From contig DBMI01000047.1 in the NCBI GenBank assembly GCA_002298165.1, positions 2,552 through 65,543 of the forward strand: DNA of 62,992 bases, given 5' to 3'. Source of the DNA: Desulfarculales bacterium UBA702 (lineage in GTDB: Bacteria; Desulfobacterota; Syntrophobacteria; Syntrophobacterales; Syntrophobacteraceae). The position numbers and the translations under genes were made by a program. Numbering within the stretch: the stretch's first letter is position 1; each line of letters opens with the position of its first letter. Shown in pieces: positions 59,601 to 62,992 of this stretch. The notes under the pieces were generated by a model, which ran no database searches, was not told the origin of the DNA, and saw only the letters and a list, made by a program, of their open reading frames with translations.

Positions 59601-62379
59601 AGGACCAAGCACAACCTTCGAGGTTGATACTTCAGCCCCTGCCATAACCATCGGCAGCCCTTCCCCGACCTCCACAGCTAACGGACCGGTCACCTACACG
59701 GTTACCTACTCCGGAGCCGAGACAGTAACGCTTGCGGCGGGTGACATAACATTAAACAAGACCGGGACAGCTGATGGTTCCCTGGAGGTCAGCGGGTCAG
59801 ACAACACAACCCGTTCGGTCACCATTTCCGGAATAACCGGGAACGGAACGATCGGCATATCCATTGGATGGGGCACGGCGAGCGACGCGGTGGGTAATAT
59901 CGCGGTGAACAGCGGGCCGAGCGAAATCTGTACCGTTTCGAACTCTCCTCCGGCAATTTATTATTCGGTCGGACAGGACATGAACGACCACAAAACCGGG
60001 TCGCCATACGTAACGATATCGGGCACAACCGCTACCTTTACGGAGGACCAGACCGCGACCAATATGGGGGTCGGAGATGTGGTAACGTACATAACACCTG
60101 ATTGGTACTGGCGTGACTGCTACATCTCGGGGAAGATATCGCCTTCTGTCTGGTCATGCGTATCTGCTACCGGAGGGACCCCGGAACCAGCAACCGGTGC
60201 TCAGGTCTCTACGATAAGACATGCATTCAGCGGATTGGCCGCGGCGGTTGGCGGAGCAGGCGACAGTGCACATCTGAACACCAAAGACCTGGTGGCGGGG
60301 AATTACCAGCTCAATTTCCCCTGCTACTATGATTCGGGGCCGGACACCGCCGGTACTCCCTATCTGGACTACTGGACTACAGGGCCGAATAATTTCATAA
60401 AGATATACACGCCGACCGATACCTCGACCGAGGTAAATCAAAGTCAGAGGCATCAGGGAAAGTGGTCATACAACGCTTACTCCCTGGTAAACGGTAATAA
60501 CGACGTTTTGACCGTCATGGGTACGAATTATGTCGAAATAGCCGGCTTGCAGATAATGACCACAGGCGCCGGAATTTTCAACAAGGGTATATATAGCTAT
60601 ACATCGAGCCAGGGCCTCGTCAAAATCCACGATAATATCATCACCTCATTTAACCCGGTTGGCGCAAAAGGTATGGTGTTAAGTGACTCAGGAGTTGGTG
60701 CGGCGGCGCAGGTCTATAATAACATTCTGTACAACTTCCAGGGATCGGCGGAAGGGCGCGGCATAGTCGTTGTAATGTCATCCGGTGCTGTGTACAACAA
60801 CACTGTCGACAAGTGCGATTACGGTATTTTCACTCCACGCGGCGCCGTCTTGAAAAACAATATCGTGCAGGATTCGGGGACGAATTACGCCGGGACCTTC
60901 GATCCATCTTCGGCCAATAACATATCCCAGGATGCGACCTCTCCCAATACGGGTTTCTGGAACAGAACGGTTGCTTTTGCCGATGCGTCAACTTCCCGCC
61001 TCGGCGACGAGCCTAATGATTTCCACCTCGCCGGTACCGATACTGCCGCAATCGACAAGGGGGCAGACCTTTCGGCCGATTCAGTCTTTGCCTTCGCAAC
61101 CGACATCGATGGTCAGACCAGGCCCGGCGGAAATGCTTGGGATATCGGAGCCGATGAATCCAAGGCGATCCAGGTGTACTACTCAGTTGGCCAGAATATG
61201 GATGACCATAAGACCGGATCTCCCACAGTAACTGTGTCGGGCCAGACGGCCACCTTCTCAGTTCCTCAGACCGCGACAAATATGGGAGTGGGAGACGTGG
61301 TGAACTATTCGCCGGATGGCTATAGCTGGTATACCTGCTACATCTCCGGGAAGATAACCCAGTCCCAATGGTCATGTGTATCCGTTACCGGAGGGATGCC
61401 GGTTTCCGCGACAAATGCGACGGTTGGTTCGATCTCCCACGTCTTCTCGTCACTTGCCTGGGCGACATCGGGCGCAGGCGATTGGGGGCATCTCCAGACC
61501 TATGATCTCGTAACGGGTAAATACGCACTTAACATCCCCTGCTACTACGATACGGGACCGGATACGGCGGCTTATCCCAGTGTCAGCGGATATAATACCT
61601 CTGCAAGCAACTACATAAACATTTATACCCCCACCAATGTCTTGACGGAGGTAAATAAATCCCAAAGACATAAGGGGATGGCAACCGGTGATGCCTATTC
61701 ATTGATCATACCCTGGGGTGACGGGCTCCAGATCTATAACCCTAATGTTAAAGTTGCCGGACTGCAGATATCAGGCTTTGGAGGGGTAGGTTACTCTACC
61801 TACGGTATCCGGGCGGCTGCAGCTAATATAACCCTGGAAGGGAATTTAATTTACGATGAGGTTTCCGGCAATAATGGAGCGGGAATTGGGGTCACCGATT
61901 GGGGAACAACCGGGAATGTCAAAATTTTCAATAACATTGTCTATTCCGTAAGGTTTGGAATGGATATCCAACAATGGAGCGGATATGGTTTATCCTATGT
62001 GTATAACAATACCGTTAATGGATGCGACATAGCCTACCAGCATTATAACAGCCAGGCGCTCCTGAAAAATAATATTGCTCAAAGTACTACCACGTGGGCC
62101 TACTACGGGTACTTTGCAACCGGCTCCGATTATAACATTTCCGACCTTTCGGACTCCTATGCCACCACCGGCGGCGAGCATGATAAATCCTCCGCTGTCG
62201 TGAATTTTGTGGATCCGGCCGGCAGGAATTTTCACCTCTCCCCGACCGATCCTTATGCAGTATTCGCGGGAGCTAATCTGGCAGCTGATCCTTACCTGCC
62301 GTTCACGACCGACATCGATGGTCAGACGAGGCGCTATGAAGTCCCATGGGATATCGGGGCGGATGAGTATAAAGAGTAA
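47692..62379 (+). CDS. giant secreted multiheme cytochrome / beta-helix / Ig-repeat protein
   Basis: One uninterrupted frame of about 4,895 residues. A signal peptide (MSRFLKIVGLVGLISLIHCG to ALA) opens it. Then a region of about 930 residues holds 16 CXXCH heme sites (first CSSCH, last CGMCH) and five longer-spaced ones (CALYCH, CSSSPNGSCH, CSTLYCH, CSNTYCH, CSGTFCH). The CxxxxCH...CXXCH pairing matches a domain named from Geobacter sulfurreducens. FN3-like segments follow (to about 51126), then six beta-helix modules beginning YYSVGQ-type and ending WDIGADE-type. Ig-like repeats are interspersed, and the protein ends directly after module 6 with no anchor. An AGGAGG site supports ATG 47692; the frame is open to 47548. 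Secretion and surface location are inferred. Adjacent genes give no function. It could be an electron-conducting adhesin or a heme-loaded carbohydrate-binding protein. Confidence 0.9.
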   Translation: MSRFLKIVGLVGLISLIHCGAALALDVPHAAPESVKCSSCHTLHNYLGSNLTNQPTNAALCKSCHTLTGTASALPFASFDQAKPGVSGTSHSWSGLMPAISNPSNAYGLRATADLTNLGVKRRVSEAGNAVICSACHDEHSQLNLPWDPMAVSTSRGQTGTATGGTASTLVDTSKAWTENQWANATVKIMSGLNSGLVKRVLSNTANQLTFQTSFPNSIGANTSYYLNSNRHFMRVTNTADQLCLDCHYYRNQSDVTTYTGTPLSHPIRKALTAAKDPTQFFNIPREPQSAGFVPQAGTRGELNGGTDTNLKNNIVLASDLGILCLSCHDMHYTGSSDGYLLKRSLEETCHACHKTDVNTPNDANAIKTHNSTNAGSTKWGGDGWGITGGKYGKFGCTTCHTAHSTKNIFLIKENIVAPNSPTDALPGAAADLRVFSGTAGSTPGLLADDTGGHSTSTRACELCHSRNKYHNFDTANNTGGNDHYNANDCRSCHSHKNGFRPLCDGCHGTPPSLNTIGGPNGLATPSSGSGTAGAHYYHAKTVAYPCGWCHYNASGSGPLHKDSKVSLGFVNLFGSKTGGSYNGQASVNYESTDPGTSIAKTGSKTCALYCHGSTMIPNGGTSTNAVWDAGASAYSCSSSPNGSCHGASSANPPQKGSHGKHVSAALGYGFGCNLCHPAVTGGSHVDGKVSWSFNTTNTTTNGGKYKGLPVGSTGAPAPSATYGTCSTLYCHSTGTSSPTYATPEWGNAASGLCGSCHGVTAGSPPASGAHAKHTGDAAAYRYSCSKCHNSVANSTTNSSTQPTLKTRTLHVNGEKDVQFDSGQAGAYSNGVCSNTYCHSDGTAASTGVIRANTSPAWGATGSQACNSCHGYPPSYPSGSPKANSHLHHNWDCGMCHAWTTPHGERISSPWNHANGVIDVHGSGTNGHYFTFTPNPNGGGTCSGTFCHYPAQWGAREPAAPTMLEPEALSTTKIRWNLKDNSWNENGFDLDYHAPPVRWISVNTPNISFIEDDGLTPNTQYSAHLHAYSSDDWSTSSNYKTICTLALPPEVTSDRIAGTSFTTQSVVFTNVTGFGSGGLQYYRYVWDQNPTHTFTDTEPLQWSSGTLSLAAIPNAGMYLHLKSYNCSDVPSGTLDLGPFYYTPNAVYYSVGQNTSDHKTGTPTVTVSGKTATFSVAQTATNMGVGDVITYGGSNKCYISGKISGTVWTCTSAKADTPVQATNATVNSITHAFGSVSNAVYGATTPSYLGTSDLVIGNYQLNIPCYYDSGPSDTASSLYLTGIVTGPGNHIKIYTPVNTASECNRSQRHDGKWKTDAFRIENADTAVIYSNLNHIEFEGLQIASTRGGAAHGISNQTQHNASVIRIHDNIISHRNIRGGTGILILDDAGGIGVGGKAYIYNNIIYDFGFPDTGWEGYGIRSYMDGVLYNNTVYNCYYGIYGTSLWGSPAPAAKNNIVQGSVLAGYTGTYAASSANNISSDATSPNSAFRNKTVTFVNAVGKDFHLSAGDTVARDAGVNLSADVALPLNTDINGRFRPYGSAWDIGADEYAVKSVFYSVGQNTSDHKTGTPTVTVWGNTAIFSVPQTASNMGVGDVVTYGGSYKCYISGKTSQSEWSCVSATGGIPAPATEATVNSITHAYASLSAAVNGASDANHLNTSNLMTGNYILNLPCYYDTGADTTPVFVTAYATDWTHYIRIYTPTNTATEVNASQRHKGKWDAQKYTLSGAGMLHLNAGYTQVIGLQVESIGNQDNDWLITNDSPWTATSLTIANNMLRSSNTAGVSNRGIYLLLANGQNKIYNNIISDFGYSGIYVESGNAGTVFAYNNTVVNCKVYGIGTAVPSIILAKNNIVQGSSTGYSGTFAAGSDYNLSDQANDAPSPSYRTNQATTVSFADAENGDFHLSDSETAAIDAGANLSADANISFNSDIDGQARPHGSGWDIGADEFIESIAPSSTISAPENDDLLGPVNPYTISGTATDNSAVAGIEVSIDGGNWFAATCAGCPGANVAWTYSWPLPADGSHTIRSRATDSANNVEIPGTGVTVTVDKTPPLLTIGQPSVTATTHGPVTYALTYTDASSINLTAEKVILNRTGTASGTVSVTGAGNTRTVTISEIAGDGTLGISIASGTAVDISGNTVPTTGPSATFTVDNTAPTLSIGSASLFRTTSGPVTYTVTYSGADTVTLAPEHITLNKTGTANGVVSVSGSDNTTRIVAISDTTGDGTLGISIAAGSASDFLGHPTPSAGPSGTFIVSQPPKPIYYSVGQNLNDHRTGSPTVTVSGKTATFSVAQTATNMGVGDVVTYGGTNKCYISGKISQTQWSCVSATGGTPVAATDAPVNSITHAFSSLASAITGAADVNHLNTTDLVAGNYILNIPCYYDSGPDGSTPRITFNTIPDNYIRIYTPTNTLTEVNKSQRHKGKWTSTAYRMELGYTAVINATDTSFIEIDGLQIQTTGTAIGISSTVNSSVIKIHDNIIVGPGTGSAGIYVSDNNTGTGGTAHIYNNIVYGFLRAGQGVGGEGYGIMLYLHGTLYNNTVLNSDYGIYTYSYPVAKNNLVQNCTNGYYRLFDASSSNNISQDASSPNAELRNKTVTFLNAAAGDFHLSVDDTVAKDAGADLSADPIKPFNTDADGQTRPFGSGWDIGADEFVETPPVSVITAPLSDMILGPENPYTIAGTANDDLGVTGIEVSTDGGSTWNAAVCTGCPGTSVTWNYSWALPDNGYYTLKSRATDSWANVEVPGAGTTISIDKTNPVMNIGAPSLSSTRNTPVAFTVTYGGAETVTLATGDITLNKTGTANGTVSVSGSGLTRTVTVSGITGDGTLGITIAAGTARNSIGNLALAGSSTTFSVDNNPPAMSIGAPSATSTGSGPITYTVAYSGANAITLVPANITLNKTGTANGTISVSGTDNISRTVTISNTIGNGTLGISIASGTATDVLGNPTVSAGPSATFTVANSQPTIGIGAPSKTTTATGPVSYTLTYLDAVSITLASGDVSLNKTGTADGTVAVSGSGNSTRTVTISGITGEGTLGISILAGTAVDGLGRPAFAAGPSTRFDVDRTAPTLSIGDPSASSTKTGPVSYTVSYLGADAITLAPANITLNKTGSSNGTVAVTGSGNTERTVTISGMAGQGTVGISIAAGTASDLAGNTAAGAGPSTTFIQDSVAPTLSISAPSNGFTDSAPVSYTVTYAGADSITLAPADVTLNKTGNANGIVEVSGTGNTTRTVTITNITGHGTIGISLAAGTASDTTGNAAAAAGPSGTFIVSADVRQVYYSAGQNTNDHKTGNPTVTISGKTATFSVDQTATNMGVGDVVTYGGTNKCYISGKTSQSVWTCVSATGDAPVAATDATVDSITHAFASLSAALTGASDANHLNTTDLVTNSYILNIPCYYDTGRDTTTANVLGYSTGIGNYIKIYAPNNTSTEVNRSQRHQGMQASDVYTLQGTLGDNALAVGIPYVRIVGLHITNYGGNNSYGSAIKLTNNVRYVTIEGNLIHDPAPLSYGTTIGVTNTGSGGFKVFNNIVYNVKYGVCIDHNSGVPSYVYNNLVYNSQYAFTHIGGTEAVFRNNIGQSCSYGCYAMNATSGSDYNISGDSYTPGGSHSKPNTMVSFVDAAGLNFHLAPSDTAAKDAGMDLSADTNLAFNTDINGQVRPVGGTWDIGPFEAPDTSAAASTITTPLDGAVIGSSAPSPYTISGTATDNASVSEMFVSTDGGASWSQAACQGCPGKSVTWTYSWTLPVDGFYTLRSRATDNVGNVETPGAGNTVAVQRTAPLLRIGAPSKSLTNTGPVTYTVSYVGAETVTLAPADITIHGTGTAMGTVAVSGSGNSSRTVTFSDITGSGTLGISIVAATASDSLGNTAPSAGPSTTFTVDNSRPTPSISAPSTSLTGGTPVTYTVTYSGADAVTLAAGDITLNKTGTADAGTVEVSGSGNTARTVTVSNFTGDGTLGISIAAGTASDIAGNTATGAGPSTTFEVDTSAPAITIGSPSPTSTANGPVTYTVTYSGAETVTLAAGDITLNKTGTADGSLEVSGSDNTTRSVTISGITGNGTIGISIGWGTASDAVGNIAVNSGPSEICTVSNSPPAIYYSVGQDMNDHKTGSPYVTISGTTATFTEDQTATNMGVGDVVTYITPDWYWRDCYISGKISPSVWSCVSATGGTPEPATGAQVSTIRHAFSGLAAAVGGAGDSAHLNTKDLVAGNYQLNFPCYYDSGPDTAGTPYLDYWTTGPNNFIKIYTPTDTSTEVNQSQRHQGKWSYNAYSLVNGNNDVLTVMGTNYVEIAGLQIMTTGAGIFNKGIYSYTSSQGLVKIHDNIITSFNPVGAKGMVLSDSGVGAAAQVYNNILYNFQGSAEGRGIVVVMSSGAVYNNTVDKCDYGIFTPRGAVLKNNIVQDSGTNYAGTFDPSSANNISQDATSPNTGFWNRTVAFADASTSRLGDEPNDFHLAGTDTAAIDKGADLSADSVFAFATDIDGQTRPGGNAWDIGADESKAIQVYYSVGQNMDDHKTGSPTVTVSGQTATFSVPQTATNMGVGDVVNYSPDGYSWYTCYISGKITQSQWSCVSVTGGMPVSATNATVGSISHVFSSLAWATSGAGDWGHLQTYDLVTGKYALNIPCYYDTGPDTAAYPSVSGYNTSASNYINIYTPTNVLTEVNKSQRHKGMATGDAYSLIIPWGDGLQIYNPNVKVAGLQISGFGGVGYSTYGIRAAAANITLEGNLIYDEVSGNNGAGIGVTDWGTTGNVKIFNNIVYSVRFGMDIQQWSGYGLSYVYNNTVNGCDIAYQHYNSQALLKNNIAQSTTTWAYYGYFATGSDYNISDLSDSYATTGGEHDKSSAVVNFVDPAGRNFHLSPTDPYAVFAGANLAADPYLPFTTDIDGQTRRYEVPWDIGADEYKE
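47797..50540 (+). other. heme-binding region of the giant protein (21 candidate sites)
   Basis: Strict CXXCH motifs in order are CSSCH, CKSCH, CSACH, CLDCH, CLSCH, CHACH, CTTCH, CELCH, CRSCH, CDGCH, CGWCH, CNLCH, CGSCH, CSKCH, CNSCH and CGMCH. Interleaved atypical sites are CX3CH (CALYCH), CX7CH (CSSSPNGSCH) and three CX4CH. CX4CH sites are known to bind heme in some proteins; the CX3CH and CX7CH sites are uncertain. Many His residues between sites (GKHV, HAKH, HLHHNWD) could be distal ligands. Confidence 0.85.
51127..52335 (+). repeat. beta-helix module 1 of the giant protein
   Basis: Begins VYYSVGQNTSDHKTGTP. A 90-residue leader with the Cys pair CYISGK...WTC follows, then PbH1-type rungs (IHDNIIS, YIYNNIIYDFG, LYNNTVYNCYYGIYG). 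It ends NTDINGRFRP...WDIGADE. Modules 2-6 follow the same plan. Confidence 0.85.
52348..53525 (+). repeat. beta-helix module 2 of the giant protein
   Basis: Begins VFYSVGQNTSDHKTG, immediately after module 1, and ends DIDGQARP...WDIGADEF. Rungs include ANNMLRS, IYNNIISDFGYSGIYV and FAYNNTVVNC. An Ig-like domain with the CAGCPG motif follows (about 53545-53840). Confidence 0.85.
53845..54465 (+). repeat. Ig-like repeats a and b of the giant protein
   Basis: Two repeats of about 103 residues start near 53845 and 54154. Each has the plan IGxPS...GPVTYxxTY...LNKTGTAxGxVSVSG...TVTIS...GDGTLGISIAxGTA. A WDIGADE-to-GCPG Ig domain precedes them and module 3 follows. Confidence 0.85.
54469..55632 (+). 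repeat. beta-helix module 3 of the giant protein
   Basis: Begins IYYSVGQNLNDHRTG and ends DADGQTRP...WDIGADEF. It has the same Cys pair (CYISGK...WSC), the CYYDSGPD block and NxxxYNNxV rungs. A second CTGCPG-type Ig domain follows (about 55640-55950). Confidence 0.85.
55954..57503 (+). repeat. Ig-like repeats c to g of the giant protein
   Basis: Five tandem repeats begin near 55954, 56260, 56572, 56884 and 57196, a period of about 306-312 nt (102-104 residues). All carry LNKTG and G-T-G-I-S-type blocks. They diverge enough in DNA that recent duplication is not obvious. Confidence 0.87.
57511..58686 (+). repeat. beta-helix module 4 of the giant protein
   Basis: Begins VYYSAGQNTNDHKTG and ends WDIGPFEAPD, a variant of WDIGADE. 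The rungs include IEGNLIHDPAP, VFNNIVYNVKYGV and YVYNNLVYNSQYA. A third GCPG Ig domain follows to about 59010. Confidence 0.85.
59014..59949 (+). repeat. Ig-like repeats h to j of the giant protein
   Basis: Three repeats begin near 59014, 59326 and 59641, with the same plan as the earlier ones. The repeat starting 59326 has a one-codon insertion (TGTADAGTVEVSG). Module 5 follows immediately. Confidence 0.87.
59956..61155 (+). repeat. beta-helix module 5 of the giant protein
   Basis: Begins IYYSVGQDMNDHKTG and ends DIDGQTRP...WDIGADES. The leader differs slightly (ITPDWYWRDCYISGK). Rungs include VKIHDNIIT, VYNNILYNFQG and VYNNTVDKCDYGIF. Confidence 0.85.
61174..62379 (+). repeat. beta-helix module 6 of the giant protein, C-terminal
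   Basis: Begins VYYSVGQNMDDHKTG and ends DIDGQTRR...WDIGADEYKE at the stop codon. Modules 5 and 6 adjoin without Ig repeats. No sorting signal, autotransporter barrel or membrane segment follows. Confidence 0.85.
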
Positions 62380-62470
62380 ACATGCCAGAAATTAACAGGC
62401 TCCCCTGCGGCCTGTCGGCAAACAACGGAATCAACTGCACAGCGGCGGAAGGTGCGGCAGTATTTCGAAA

Positions 62471-62507
62471 TTAAAGGGCAGGGCCATTAGCTGGCCCTGC
62501 CCTTTAA
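62471..62507 (+). terminator. terminator-like hairpin after the giant gene
   Basis: TTAAAGGGCAGGGCCA (62471-62486) and TGGCCCTGCCCTTTAA (62492-62507) form a 16-bp perfect stem with a 5-nt loop. The T-rich end lies inside the stem, as in bidirectional terminators. It is about 90 nt past the stop. Confidence 0.75.
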
Positions 62508-62992
62508 TAGTTCAAGCGCCGCCCGCGCATCCTCGGATGCTGTTTGAACAGAGGATGAACTGCAATATGCCCATCACTTCTGGGTTGACACTCTTCGATT
62601 TGTCCTGATCGTAAGATTCACAGATCGGCGCGTGGTGATGCGTTTGGGGTGCCGGCCGTCTTTTTTGCTTTTCTGGAGCCAAAGTGCTCCATTGTCCGCG
62701 CTCAAACCCGCTTTTACTTTATGAAATCAGTGGGCATACTTTCGAGATTACCCCCATAAAAAGCTGAATATTGCACCCAAAGGCGGAATGGACTCAACAA
62801 CGTAATTCCCGCGAATGCACCGTCGCCCTCAAACTAAGAGATTTGATGGAATTCCAGCAAAGCCGGATTATCCAAATGCGTCATTCCCGCTTGCTTTTGG
62901 CGGGAATCCGGCGTCTTTAGAACGCAGGGTGGCCACATTGTTATGGCGTGGTTTCCTAGGGCTGTTGCTCAACCCGCTGCATGATCTATCGG
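62508..62992. other. gene-free end of the window
   Basis: I see no credible gene. A REP-like palindrome, ATTCCCGC (62883-62890) with GCGGGAAT (62900-62907), and its flank ATCCGGCGTCTTT match the repeat at the start of the window. Confidence 0.5.

Noticed and set aside
53910..59693. A series of Val/Pro-rich minus-strand frames of 80-105 codons opposite the Ig repeats.
   Set aside because: They repeat with the same period as the Ig domains and are antisense reflections of them, with no ribosome sites or family matches.
53845..59949. Tandem repeats that could be mistaken for a CRISPR or satellite array.
   Set aside because: The period is about 309 nt with an open frame throughout and conserved protein motifs, so these are Ig-like domains of the giant protein.

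Overview
The window reads as a chromosomal segment of an anaerobic, Gram-negative, cytochrome-rich bacterium. The gene content fits the Desulfobacterota (the former Deltaproteobacteria, Syntrophobacter/Geobacter-like). Supporting this are the NrfHA nitrite reductase, a Ni-CO dehydrogenase with a CooF ferredoxin, IorA, cobalamin synthesis genes, a Kdo transferase (hence an LPS outer membrane) and multiheme cytochromes with CxxxxCH variants of the kind described in Geobacter. The assignment is inferred from gene families only. I see no rRNA, tRNA, CRISPR array, phage module or transposase gene.

Layout. 0.3-4.6 kb: a formyltransferase, a cation diffusion facilitator and nrfHA, all on the minus strand. 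5.5-11.0 kb: a plus-strand cobalamin block, cbiA-cobQ-cbiB-cobD. 11.0-19.5 kb: minus-strand housekeeping genes, namely archease-cysQ-methyltransferase, glnS, and a run made of a micro-protein, waaA, larB and an unknown gene. A candidate structured small RNA lies beside glnS. 19.8-24.1 kb: dnaN and a large M16C protease. 24.4-27.1 kb: minus-strand NDP-kinase-like protein, two small unknowns and a NIL-domain ferredoxin. 27.5-32.6 kb: a plus-strand series of Rrf2 regulator, MOSC protein, radical SAM protein, free-standing threonyl-tRNA editing domain, two universal stress proteins and a nucleotide-sugar epimerase. 32.8-36.5 kb: cooS-cooF-FAD oxidoreductase, which probably couples CO oxidation to NAD(P) reduction. 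36.9-39.1 kb: three unknown genes. 39.8-42.9 kb: a secreted 7-heme cytochrome followed by a Tat-exported multicopper oxidase. 43.0-46.9 kb: ADP-ribosylglycohydrolase, iorA and a secreted 3D-domain protein. 47.7-62.4 kb: one 14.7-kb gene for a protein of about 4,895 residues. It joins a heme region (16 CXXCH plus 5 longer-spaced sites) to six beta-helix modules and about thirteen Ig-like modules.

The giant heme/beta-helix protein is the most unusual object here. It looks like a secreted, surface-displayed chimera of electron-transfer and adhesin or carbohydrate-recognition parts. Other items deserving attention are the candidate small RNA, the free-standing tRNA editing domain behind a heptanucleotide array, an apparent CTG start for waaA behind an unannotated 54-residue gene, a palindromic repeat inside the cbiA reading frame, and a small mobile palindrome that supplies the stop codon of the epimerase.

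Intergenic DNA is rich in small dispersed palindromes of several families, including REP-like, GGGGCAAA-type, GGTGGGCAC-type and two MITE-like elements. They recur between unrelated genes, and some sit where transcription terminators would be expected.
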